DNA of 19,700 bases. Origin: Smittium mucronatum (taxonomy: Eukaryota > Kickxellomycota > Harpellomycetes > Harpellales > Legeriomycetaceae). Position 1 is the stretch's first letter. Each line of letters begins with the position of its first letter. The translations under genes were made by a program, and so were the position numbers. The notes under the pieces are model-generated. The model saw nothing but the letters and a program-made list of their open reading frames with translations. It was not told the DNA's origin and searched no databases. The stretch spans positions 1 to 19,700 of the forward strand of contig LSSL01001778.1 of assembly GCA_001953115.1 (NCBI GenBank), given 5' to 3'. Of this stretch, positions 11,996-19,700 are shown in pieces.

Positions 11996-12210
11996 AGTGG
12001 AAAAAAGGAAAATTAGGTGTTATGATCTTTATAATGTAATTATGAATTTTCAAAGTCAATAAAAATAAATGCTAAAAATAGCATTAATATTTGAAAGAAA
12101 ATTTGACATAAGCCTTGGGTACAATATTCTTGTAACCTTATCATCTTCTTCGTATGTTAATAAATAACATAGATTAGAGTCGGATGGGGCTTAATATTTC
12201 ATTCCTTTTT

Positions 12211-12254
12211 AATAATAATAATTAATCTTCGCTGTTCGAACTTGATTGATTTCT
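12211..12254. repeat. Inverted-repeat arm B (probable DIRS internal complementary region)
   Basis: This is the partner of 11951-11995. On the minus strand it overlaps the last recognisable codons of the tyrosine recombinase ('RNQSSSNSED'). The spacing to arm A is similar to that between the internal complementary region and right end of the DIRS relic at 14285-18607 (about 160 bases), which supports the same interpretation. Confidence 0.55.
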
Positions 12255-13110
12255 AATATTTCTTAGAGAAGAAAAATATTAAGCATCTTCATAGATTACA
12301 CATTCAGCTACTTTTTAACGTGAATTCTTATTCAAACAGTATTAAGTGTCAAGCATTTAATGGACTGACCAATTTTTCCGAGTTATAACTGATCAGATGG
12401 AATTCCCGCCTTTTCAGCCAAGTTTGCCAGGATTGCTCTCACTTTAGGCGACTTCCCTTTCCTATCTTTTTTAGTAATCATTATTGGTAATTTTATTATT
12501 TTCACTATATTTTCTACAGATAGAGGTTTATTGTGATCTCTAAAACTCCTAAATAGATGGTAATTATTAATTTTTCATCATTAATGTGCGATCTTGGACA
12601 CGGATGATATTAATCTTTGTTTGTATGAATTTTAGGCATTTATAGGACAATGCGTCTTGTTAGAATGTATATTGATCGTAAATTTTATTTCTATGGGCTT
12701 GCCTTGGAATTTTTCATTTGGAGAAATGATTGCTAATCTAATATATTGTTCGTGTATCCAGGTCTTTTCAGCGTTGATCCTATAGATATAGCTAGCCCAT
12801 CGAGAAACCACAAACAACAATAATCCAAAAAGCCTTCGCTGTCAAGGATTTTACATTATAATGTTCTAATAGTCCTAGTCTTTCAAAATGATCTAATATT
12901 GGGGTAATATCTAGCACCATCGCTTTGTAAGTCATTATATCAATTTCTTGTATGTTTTTTAAAAATAAACTCAAATTTTCCAGATTTAAATAATTTATTT
13001 CAGCGTTAAACAAATTAATATTGCTGACTTACACAATTTCAGTTTGTTAATTTCTATTATTCTTTCTATTTATATACAAGATAAATAGTTAATCACTGAG
13101 ATCTTATCTA
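12225..13110 (-). pseudogene. DIRS tyrosine recombinase relic (minus strand)
   Basis: This is the C-terminal recombinase of a DIRS retrotransposon, the enzyme that integrates the circular DNA copy. It is read on the minus strand: 'INYLSCIYK' near 13080, 'TYKAMVLDITPILDHFERLG', 'NVKSLTAKAFWIIVVCGF', then 'SRWASYIYRINAEKTW' with the first catalytic Arg at 12802-12800. Next come 'CPINA', 'RSFRDHNKPLSVENIVKIIK' and 'PKVRAILANLAEKAGIPSDQ', ending with a degraded active-site block (Trp, then D-T-stop-Y). A frameshift separates 'CGF' from 'SRW' at about 12792-12820. A TAA at 12344-12342 sits immediately before the presumed catalytic Tyr (12341-12339). The order and motifs match the plus-strand recombinase at 17500-18300, so this is an independent copy. 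Its RT/RNase H may be the fragment at 18613-19690. Confidence 0.8.
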
Positions 13111-13429
13111 AATTACATTATGTGTTTTTTGCGGATATCCAATATATATAGGCTTGTTGATTAGCTGCATTATTGGTCTTTCTTTTATTATTTTTCACTA
13201 TATACCATAAGAACAACTCAGTTTCAGTAAAATCTTATTCATTGAGGAAGCTCAGACGAGCCTAAATTTAACCAGACCCCAACTCTTGTTCTTTAAGGGA
13301 GGATATTTCCAATTTTTAAGATAAAGTATTACTGCGTTGCTTTAAGTAGAGTTTTTTCTGAATAATTAACTTCAGCAGATCTAGATACCGCATAGCCGCT
13401 TTTCAAAGAGGGGTATGAGGGTCATTTTT

Positions 13430-13910
13430 AGTCTTTTAACCAGTGGGATATTCAGAGCGAACAACAGAAACAAAGATAGATAATCTTACAGAAAATGCAT
13501 CCAGGAGCAGGCAAGGTATTAAAGTCGGAAAAATGAGAATAGGCATCTTTTGGAACTCATAGAGACTGGAAAACATAAAAATAATAGCGGAAAAATTATA
13601 ATCCCCCTCCCCCATATTCTGGAGATAATACTCCAGAAACCACCAATCATATCTTATTTGAGTAACCAAAATAGAAATCAGTTAGAAAAAATACAATTGG
13701 AAGATTAACAGCTGAATCAACCATTAATAGTCGTGAAAGACTTATAATCTTATCCATTGAAGTTTGGTTGGAACTAGTTGATAAACTCCTTGGGAGGGGA
13801 GGTCTAAAAAATATTTAGTTCAGCTTAGTGCTGGCTCAGCTGGACAGAATATTGAGTTTGAAACAGTCAAAATTTTGTCGGAATTCTTGCTTTTAGATTA
13901 ACTATATTCG
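13430..13910 (+). pseudogene. Probable LINE (non-LTR retrotransposon) C-terminal fragment
   Basis: A GC-richer block reads on the plus strand as 'MRIGIFWNS', then 'NYNPPPPYSGDNTPETTNHI' and 'LFE' followed by stop-P-K-stop and 'KSVRKNTIGRLTAES', then an open stretch ending 'VDKLLGRGGLKNI'. The pattern E-T-x-x-H-[IL]-L-F-E-C-P-x-W-x-x-x-R is typical of the zinc-knuckle region after the reverse transcriptase in many LINEs. Here the Cys and Trp positions would be the two stops. 'LLGRGG' fits the glycine-rich tail often found next. No RT domain is visible upstream, so this would be a 5'-truncated copy, which is usual for LINEs. The minus strand has a competing 77-codon open frame (13669-13436), so strand and family remain uncertain. 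Confidence 0.4.
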
Positions 13911-14284
13911 AAGGTATAAGCGAATGAGCAGCCCCATTGAATCAATGCTCAGTGGATACAAAGCAACTATAGCAAAATGGGAGCGGGATGGAATTTATAA
14001 ATTATTTTTTCCTTTTACTATATGGGAGATTGTTTTCAAAAACAGAATCTTTTTTCTTACAAGTTTTAAATGTAATTTCTAATTGAATATAATAAGGTTT
14101 AATAACTACATATATTTCAAAATTGTTATGAAAATTGCCTAATTAGGATTTTCCCAAATTTCATTTGCTAAAATTTGATTTTAACCGAATAAAAAGTATT
14201 TTGACTAAAAAAGTAATAAGAAAATCTTACCATTAAAACTTCTGGTGAGTCTAAGGATCTCGCATATTTTTACTTTAGTTTTTT
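13911..14284 (-). other. Flank of the DIRS insertion, possible older DIRS remnant
   Basis: Mostly A+T-rich without a clear gene. Close to the left end of the plus-strand DIRS element, the minus strand reads 'YARSLDSPEVLMVR' (about 14250-14205). This loosely resembles the segment that follows RNase H in DIRS polyproteins (L-x-x-L-x-x-S-P-P-x-x-[LM]). If so, it continues the minus-strand relic at 18613-19690 across the inserted element. Weak evidence. Confidence 0.25.
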
Positions 14285-14345
14285 TTAGTATTTAAAAATT
14301 GAAAATAAATTCCCACAAATAAAAAAATTATACTTCAGAGAGCAT
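14285..14345. repeat. DIRS left-end sequence complementary to internal region
   Basis: This is the left extension outside the inverted repeat. Positions 14324-14339 are an exact 16-base reverse complement of 18344-18359 ('tctgaagtataatttt'). Interrupted complementarity continues outward to the 'tagtattta' word at about 14286-14294, which pairs with 'taaatacta' at about 18394-18402. Confidence 0.7.
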
Positions 14346-14350
14346 ACATA

Positions 14351-14487
14351 TTAAGTGTTACTATCTTATTGGATAAATCTAAATCGAAAATTACAAACCA
14401 ATAAAATGAAGTGTAATAAAATGAAATAATAAAATTTTATCTATAAAATTTAATTTACACCTTATTGTTATCTTTATTATCTTTTCT
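14351..14487. repeat. DIRS left inverted terminal repeat
   Basis: Reverse complement of 18455-18590. Of the outermost 50 positions about 45 match by eye, starting 'ttaagtgttactatcttatt' against 'ttaagtgttaccatcttatt'. The middle is an A/T-rich segment with small indels. The inner end 'cttattgttatctttattat' pairs with 'ccttattatcttt'-type sequence on the other arm. Confidence 0.85.
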
Positions 14488-14539
14488 TTAGCAAATGTAA
14501 GCTACCAGAATAAAGATTTTCAAAAAATTTATTTAAAAA

Positions 14540-15395
14540 TTATATTCCTTCAAAAGACAAGAACTCAGAATCAGCAAATATAATAAGTGAATTGACTGAG
14601 AAATTAAAATTGTTTTTCGGTAACGACGCCCTGAAGTGGAGCCATTTGACCCTTTTTTTTCAACTCTGATCTCTGTTACGAACTTGAATCTTTACCCAGA
14701 ACTATCTGAAGCTCTTCCTCCAAACGGAGGGTATTTATATAAGTCACCATTGAGCAAAGAAGAGCGCAAGATAAAAATATACTCTTGCCCTATGACTAGT
14801 TGTATAAACTATTCACCACCTCCACCGAATGACTCAGTTCCAGTCTCAGTAAATAAAGTAGATTCATTATTGTATTGTATACAGTCGGCCCTAGCATAGA
14901 TGAATCGTCCAATAGACTATTTTGTATACCGCAGAATTCAGGATAACCCTGGAATCAGTATTTCTTACGATCCTGAAACGTATGTTGCCAGCACCATGAG
15001 AGCTCTTCTCTCAGACATTTCGCCACAATAACAAAGCAAAATAGAATAATCTTCACAAGGAAATGGATCTCCCTGAAAAGCCAATTCAGCTCGTACCATC
15101 GGAATATAAGCCTCTGATGGATCAAAAAAAAAGTGGTAAAAACTGCAAAGAGTTTTGTCCTTTATCAAGCTCCAGGAGAATAAGTTCCAAAGAGACGATT
15201 ACAGCAGCAAGACTGTTACGGCGCTGAAAAAAAATTCTGCAACGACTAAAAAAACAAATGATCATTTCAGAATATCCAAACGCTCGTAACATTTTCAAGG
15301 GTGAAGTCGCGGGCACAGGAGGGAGTCCAAATAGAGGCTTCAAACGGCCCCCCAGTGGAATTCTGCTTAGCTATGTTTAAATAAGCATAGGCCAA
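14540..15395 (+). pseudogene. DIRS gag-like ORF relic
   Basis: This is the first coding region of the element, expected to supply a nucleocapsid-like RNA-binding protein. Reading starts near 'KDKNSESANIISELTEKLK' (about 14553) and shifts frame at 14634 into 'VEPFDPFFSTLISV'. An 87-codon open stretch (14636-14899) contains 'LYPELSEALPPNGG', 'CINYSPPPPNDS' and 'DSLLYCIQSALA'. After a TAG it continues 'MNRPIDYFVYRRIQDNPGIS'. A frameshift near 15030-15048 leads to 'NLHKEMDLPEKPIQLVPSEY' and 'KPLMDQKK'. The tail is basic and Gly/Pro-rich ('GTGGSPNRGFKRPPSGI', about 15305-15360), as in gag C-termini. No CCHC knuckle is visible. The original start codon cannot be placed, because no in-frame Met was identified at the beginning. 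Order and motifs match fungal DIRS gag proteins as I remember them. Confidence 0.7.
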
Positions 15396-15689
15396 ACTAC
15401 TGACAGCCAAATTGTTAGAAAAATGGTGGAGAAGGGATTTGGAATCTCATTCAAAAATTAAGAACCTCTGAAGTCGAAACCGTCGTCGGAAAAAACGATA
15501 AGAAGGCATGGAACATAAAATTATATTAATTAACTTTTTTTTATGAAGAATTCGACGCGAATCAAAGCTCTTGCGCGCCCCCACATAGCAGAGAGCTCAT
15601 CGAGTCCTCCACCAAAGTCTCATACGCTTGATACAAACGGAAGATGAGTTGGTAGGCCTGCAAAGCTCTAACAGAGGAAAAATTACCTC

Positions 15690-16520
15690 TCCTGTCCTAG
15701 CGAGCAATCGAATAAATTCAATGGAGGGATCCAGGATGTTACAGTCAGCTCTTCACGATTTACAAGCGTAATGGATATCTTTTCCCCGTACTCGATCTCA
15801 GAAAGTTAAACTTCCACGTAAAGAAACAAAAATTCAAGATTGAAACGCTGAATTCAATATGCCGTATGATCCGGAAGAAGTAATACAGCTATACTTGGAT
15901 CTAAGGGATCTTTCTTGCATACTCTAATTTAAAATAAGTGACAGAAATTATCTGAGATTTCAGTGGAAAATCTACTACTTTCAGTTCCACGTTCTTCCCT
16001 TTTTTGCTTTCCTTAAGCCCGTTGATCTTAAAGAAGATTCTCTAAACAGGCTTAGCTTTGCCCAGCTCAAAAGGAATTAGGATATATGCATATATAACGA
16101 CCTTCTGGTTATGGGAGAGAGAAAGGAAGCGTGTGAATTTTCCACACGCTAAGTATACTCCAAGCTCTGGGGGCTTGGATTCAATATCAACGACAAGAAT
16201 TAATCTATGCCTCCGCCCCAATCGATCATCCATTTATTATGGTGATAAATACCAGATAAATGACACCGAAAGTCCTCGAGAATAAGATCAGGGATCTTCG
16301 ACGAGAGACCAGAAAAATTTTGAACGCTTGGAAAATAACATTGAATTTTATGAAGGAGTTTATTGGGAAAGCCCAGTTGATGTCTTTTTCACTTCTCCCA
16401 GGCAGAATAATGCTTCTTCAACTTCTTGAGCTCAAGAATTATTCTTTTTCTAAACTGAATTCATGGACATCGATAGTGACCCTGACAAATTCAGTAATCG
16501 AAAACCTATTGTTTTAGGAA
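15690..16520 (+). pseudogene. DIRS reverse transcriptase relic
   Basis: This domain copies the element RNA into DNA. Recognisable blocks in order are: 'YSQLFTIYKRNGYLFPVLDL' and 'RKLNFHVKKQKFKIETLNSI' (fingers, about 15745-15860), 'YLDLRD' with the first catalytic Asp block at 15892-15909, 'IYAYI' then 'NDLLVMGERKE' around 16085-16125 (the Y-x-D-D block), and an open 85-codon stretch (16260-16517). That stretch holds 'ENKIRDLRRETRKILNAWKI' and 'EFIGKAQLMSFSLLPGRIML', the conserved thumb/connection region of DIRS RTs. The Y-x-D-D block is broken: one base is missing and the first Asp codon reads AAC (Asn). Many frameshifts lie between the blocks. The order fits gag upstream and RNase H downstream. 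Confidence 0.8.
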
Positions 16521-16524
16521 AAAA

Positions 16525-17190
16525 AGGTGAATTCATGGAGCGTTCTCTCGTTCTTGCATGAAGCGCCGGAAATTGAGATATTTAAAGTATCCTGCGACAC
16601 CACATGGGGCCTTGTAATAGGCCACCATAAGTACTCGGTATCATGGAAAAAATATAAGGAAGATTTTATTCAATTCTAAGAAACTATTGTCCTTATTATA
16701 CGATCTGAAACGTAAAAATGTGGTAGGAAGTTCGGTTTTAATTTACTTATAAAACACAACAACACAATCCTATGCGAAGAAGTTCGGCGGAACTGCCTCT
16801 CTAAAACTACTGAGAATAGCCCAGAAAATTAGATCGCACTGCCTTAAGACCCATACTCGCCCCCAAAGTGGCATATTTCCCATCAGTTTTAAACCCAGCG
16901 GATGCACCAAGCAGGATGACTGCTAAAACTAAATGGTATCTATCTCAAGACATAACGTATATCCTGAATACGATGCAAGGCTCACACAAATTCAATATTT
17001 TTGCCTCATGCCAGAACAAGAAGAAAGATAAATATTTCAATTAGTTCAAAGACAACAAATCGGTAGGCCATAACTATCTAGCCTTCAATTTTTAAAGTTT
17101 CAAAAATCCTTATGCATGCCCGCTTTGGAACATGGTCTCTTAAAAAGTATAGAAAGTACGCAGGGAGCGATTGAAATTGTCATTAGTGAA
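16525..17190 (+). pseudogene. DIRS RNase H domain relic
   Basis: This domain removes the RNA template during reverse transcription. Blocks in order are: 'SFLHEAPEIEIFKVSCDTTW' and 'GLVIGHHKYSVSW' (the D-x-x-x-x-W-G start, Asp at 16596-16598), 'NVVGSSVLIYL' followed by stop and 'NTTTQSYAKKFGGTASLKLL', 'IAQKIRSHCLKTHTRP', 'LNPADAPSRMTAK', 'FNIFASCQNKKKDKYFN' and 'NPYACPLWNM'. The family usually has 'YSDNTT' at the second block, so the stop falls on the catalytic Asp. 'NPADxPSR' and '[VI][DN][LI]FAxxxNxK' are strong family signatures. At least two frame changes and several stops are present. The following 300 bases (17190-17500) form a weakly conserved linker before the recombinase, with only the stub 'GNHRSRQTRNGA' reminiscent of the family. 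Confidence 0.75.
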
Positions 17191-17499
17191 ACCAACGTGT
17201 AGATTATTCACATTTTTTCGGACCTACTGAAGCTCTCTGTATCCCAACTAATCTTGCTTTAAGTTACATCGATTATTTTCGATCCAAAAAGCGGGAAATC
17301 ACCGCTCTAGACAAACAAGAAATGGAGCTTGATAACATAAAGGATCAGTAGCATTTTCAAAATTCAAGGTTTCAGTAATTACACCGTTGAATTTATCCAT
17401 TCAAATGAACGACGTGTCAGGCATCGATACAGATACAGTTATGTTCAGCAACGCTTTTTAGATTGGAGAATGTCAAAATAAATAGCTTCAGAAATATCC

Positions 17500-18300
17500 T
17501 CACTACAGATTATCAATTATCTGGCGGAGATATACACCGTGGAGATTTTGAAAGTGTAATCCATAAAAGCCTACAGATATGCTCTATTAAAACTGTCTTC
17601 AAACCCAGATGAGATAGCTAAACATCCAATGCTTTCTGAATTTACGTATAAATTGGATGACGCGTCGATTAGGTTGTGTGTTAGGCCGGCTATCGATATA
17701 AATCCAGTTTTTGATAAATTTAGGGAATAAGGCCCAAATACCAAACTCGCAGTAAAACTAGTGACCACCAAACTGTTCTGGGTCTTAACAGTGACCAGAT
17801 TTCTCAGAGTAAGAGATATACACAGAATGTATGATAAAATAAATCGCATAATTTAAGAGGTGCTAAATTTAGTATTTAATGAAACAAAAGAAAAGCGATA
17901 ATATCAGCCTATAGAGAAACTCCTTCTCAAATAACATCGCACACAGATCGGATACTGAGAATGGTATTTGCATACGTTTTTTACAAGAAAAAGATGGCCT
18001 CTACTCTATACATCACTCCACACACTAATAATATTAAACGGATCGTTAATAGACCTTTAATTTTTATAAATGACAGCTCAAAACAACTTCCTGTAGAAAT
18101 TATCTCTAATAAAAAATATTTATATCTGATCTAATACGCCGCAATCCCAAAAAACCCATACTGAAGGGTAGAGATATCGGTGCTACATTCTCCGCCAACT
18201 CTGGGGTATCCTCGGATTAAATAGTCTCTCACCTTATATAGTCAAACTATTCCATCTTCGATACCTAATATCGTCGCACAAGAAAATTTTTTAATATTTA
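17500..18300 (+). pseudogene. DIRS tyrosine recombinase relic (plus strand)
   Basis: This is the integration enzyme of the element. From about 17512 it reads 'INYLAEIYTVEILK', 'AYRYALLKLSSNPDEIAKHP', 'RLCVRPAIDINPVFDKFRE', 'LVTTKLFWVLTVTRFLRVRD' and 'IHRM', placing the first catalytic Arg at 17806-17808. Then come 'FNETKEKR', 'PIEKL', 'YITPHTNNIKRIVNRPLIFI', 'QLPVEIISN' and 'DIGATFSANSGVSSD', and the active-site tail S-N-Y-S-I-F-D-T-stop-Y-R-R-T-R-K-F-F. The presumed catalytic Tyr is at 18269-18271, immediately after a TAA at 18266-18268. A TAG replaces the usual Trp four codons before 'SIFDT'. The minus-strand open frame across 17571-17849 is a shadow of this gene. Confidence 0.85.
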
Positions 18301-18337
18301 TCTGATTCTATATTAAATTTGGTTTAATTTAATACGT

Positions 18338-18425
18338 CTCTTTTCTGAAGTATAATTTTAGAATTATTTGAGCTTTTTAGAGCGAAAATTAATAAATACT
18401 ATACGATGAGAGGAGACATACTAAG
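18338..18425. repeat. DIRS internal complementary region (ICR)
   Basis: About 88 bases between the recombinase end and the right inverted repeat. The left part (18338-18403) is reverse-complementary to the element's left end (14285-14345), with a 16-base exact core at 18344-18359. The right part (18405-18425) matches the reverse complement of the right end (18586-18606) at 18 of 21 positions. Bridging both ends is what the ICR does in DIRS replication models, where it templates joining of the two termini in a circular intermediate. Confidence 0.75.
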
Positions 18426-18454
18426 CTCCTCCCACCCGTTCCCATGACTTTGGC

Positions 18455-18590
18455 AGAAAGATAATAAGGATAACACTAAGGTTTACTTTAAATTCTATAG
18501 ATGAAATTTTTTTAGTTCATTTTATTTCATTTTATTTTATTTGTTTGTAATTTTCGGTTTATTTTTATCCAATAAGATGGTAACACTTAA
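18455..18590. repeat. DIRS right inverted terminal repeat
   Basis: Inverted partner of 14351-14487. It ends at 'taacacttaa' (18581-18590). The element continues about 16 bases further, as shown by complementarity of 18586-18606 to the ICR. The 72-codon open frame at 18541-18759 runs across this repeat into the antisense of the next relic and is not a gene. Confidence 0.85.
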
Positions 18591-18612
18591 TATGACTCCT
18601 ATCATCTTATAT

Positions 18613-19690
18613 TATGAATTAATTTTCTCTCTAAAGTTCTCAATTAATTCTAACAAAAAACTTCATTCTTTCCTAGCCAATCTTCCTAACAGCCTGTGGA
18701 TTAAGATTTTTCTGTGGGTAAAAATAATGACTGAACCATCGAGACCAACTTTTAGATAAGTAATTGAGACATGTAGCTATCGGGTTTTGATATCAACAGT
18801 AGTAATTTATCATCTTTTTATTCTGTTCTGTTGTAAATAGATCCACTTTTAGGATTTCAAAATTAGATGAAAGTTCCTTGAATATACTTGGGGATATTGA
18901 CCATTTTGTTTGGCAGTCAGTCTGGATTATGTATCAGCTGAATTGAGGTATTTTGGAACATAAGTGTTTGAGTCAGTTTTTTGGTCTCCAGGAAATGAGA
19001 CAAGATTTTCTATGATATCTCTAACAATTTGGAAGAATTAGTTATTTAAAATTTTCTGAAATAACCCATAATTGTTTTGTAGTTTAAATAGACTATCACT
19101 GAGCTCCCAACAACACTCTGGAGGTTTAGAACATAGAATAAATTCATTAATTACTTGGCAATGATGTGAGCATATATCATAGAGAGATGCCTCAAATCCG
19201 AGTATGATTGGCATCCGAAAAAGTCCCCTGAGTCGTGTAGTTGGAACATGTAAAGATTTCCAAATCGGGAATTACTAGGAGGGAATCTTGACCGTTTCAT
19301 GTATTGAGTTTGTTTTTCCACTATACTAGCTCCAGGAATGCATTGTTGTTGATCATTAGACTTTAGAGCCATTTGAAAGCTTTTAGTGCTGAATGTTCTT
19401 CAGTTCTAAAAAACTTTTCACCATAAAAAGTCCGGGGTGAAGTGCCGTAAAATTTTTGGGATTTCCTAATGAAGATATTAAGAAATCTAAACTTATTATT
19501 TCTGACTTTGATAAATATGGAAGCTTATTTTCTGAGATCACTTAACTTTTCTTAAGAGACCTTCAAGCTCATCGGTATGAAATTTATTGTAAATTCACAA
19601 GATTGTGATTGATTTGTATTGTTATCACCAAATGTTTTTCAAGTTTGATTTTGTAACCCAGTTTCATCAACTGAGAGTGCTATTTTTGTG
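18613..19690 (-). pseudogene. DIRS RT-thumb/RNase H relic (minus strand, partial)
   Basis: A second, diverged DIRS pol fragment enters from the right edge of the window. In minus-strand order it reads: 'HSQLMKLGYKIKLEKHLVIT' (RT, just after where Y-x-D-D would be), 'MSLKVS' stop 'EKLSDLRK', 'FRFLNIFIRKSQ', 'HSALKAFKWL', 'NGQDSLLVIPDLEIFT' (link to RNase H), 'VVGSSVIVYLNYKTIMGYFR', 'SSKLLEIS', 'TYVPKYLNSADT', 'VDLFTTEQNKKMINYYC', 'LNYLSKSWSRWFSHYFYPQ' and 'QAVRKIG'. The open 73-codon minus frame 19372-19151 covers this region in a shifted frame. Recognition stops at about 18613, next to the outer end of the plus-strand DIRS element. The sequence differs clearly from the plus-strand copy, so this is another subfamily or an older insertion. 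Confidence 0.75.
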
Positions 19691-19700
19691 TATTCGTTAA

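Larger units (their letters stand above)
14285..18607 (+). mobile_element. Near full-length degenerate DIRS retrotransposon
   Basis: An element of about 4.3 kb defined by three kinds of evidence. First, it has ordered coding relics on one strand: gag-like, reverse transcriptase, RNase H, tyrosine recombinase. Second, it has inverted terminal repeats at 14351-14487 and 18455-18590. Third, it has an internal complementary region at about 18338-18425 that pairs with both outer ends. A tyrosine recombinase in place of a DDE integrase, with inverted rather than direct terminal repeats, is diagnostic of DIRS elements. No methyltransferase-like domain was seen. Numerous stops and frameshifts, plus damage in the RT and recombinase active sites, show that it is dead. 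G+C is visibly higher than in the flanks. The exact outer bases are set by the complementarity and may be off by several bases. Confidence 0.85.

Noticed and set aside
14965..15343. Two overlapping minus-strand frames over the gag region
   Set aside because: Shadows of the plus-strand gag relic.
17571..17849. 92-codon minus-strand open frame, the longest in the window
   Set aside because: Exact antisense shadow of the plus-strand DIRS recombinase, whose motifs are clear in the other direction.
12250..18271. Stop-codon reassignment to explain in-frame stops in the DIRS relics
   Set aside because: TAA, TAG and TGA all occur at positions of different amino acids, and frameshifts are common, so decay is the simpler explanation.
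19151..19372. Minus-strand 73-codon frame first read as a gag-like protein
   Set aside because: The neighbouring frame of the same strand gives the RT to RNase H junction motifs ('DSLLVIPDLEIFT'), so this frame is a shifted reading of the DIRS pol relic.
1..19700. tRNA, rRNA, CRISPR or prokaryotic operon features
   Set aside because: No B-box-like T-loop, no conserved rRNA stretch, no regularly spaced repeats and no closely packed ORFs were found on reading the sequence.

Overview
The window looks like a gene-poor, repeat-rich stretch of a very AT-rich eukaryotic nuclear genome. The first 12 kb is mostly A+T. No tRNA, rRNA, prokaryotic operon, CRISPR or clearly intact conventional gene was seen. 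Nearly everything recognisable is a decayed transposable element, readable only by stitching frames together by eye. The DIRS proteins resemble, from memory, those of early-diverging (Mucoromycota-type) fungi. A fungus with an AT-rich, transposon-laden genome is therefore my best guess for the host. It is a guess: DIRS elements also occur in Dictyostelium and animals, and the MULE type seen here is common in invertebrates too.

Layout. (1) 1-2860: a minus-strand Mutator-like (MULE) transposase relic with its D, D and E positions still readable. (2) 2860-12000: mostly featureless AT-rich DNA. It holds an intact 68-codon ORF (5762-5968), two related plus-strand relics (6905-7265 and 10069-10386) sharing an exact C-x17-C-x4-C signature that I cannot name, and an unidentified GC-richer island (7960-8335). 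(3) 11951-13110: the minus-strand 3' end of a DIRS retrotransposon (tyrosine recombinase) with an inverted-repeat pair just past it. (4) 13430-13910: a probable non-LTR (LINE) C-terminal fragment. (5) 14285-18607: a nearly full-length, heavily mutated plus-strand DIRS element with gag, RT, RNase H and tyrosine recombinase in order. (6) 18613-19690: a minus-strand DIRS RT-thumb/RNase H relic that starts outside the window.

The most informative result is structural. The plus-strand DIRS relic keeps inverted terminal repeats (14351-14487 and 18455-18590) and an internal complementary region (about 18338-18425). The left part of that region is complementary to the element's left end, and its right part to the right end. 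This is the arrangement expected for DIRS replication through a circular intermediate, so the element can be bounded without finding an intact ORF.

The minus-strand DIRS pieces on either side may be halves of one older copy, split by the younger plus-strand element and possibly by the LINE fragment. All elements carry many stops and frameshifts, and none is expected to be active on its own.
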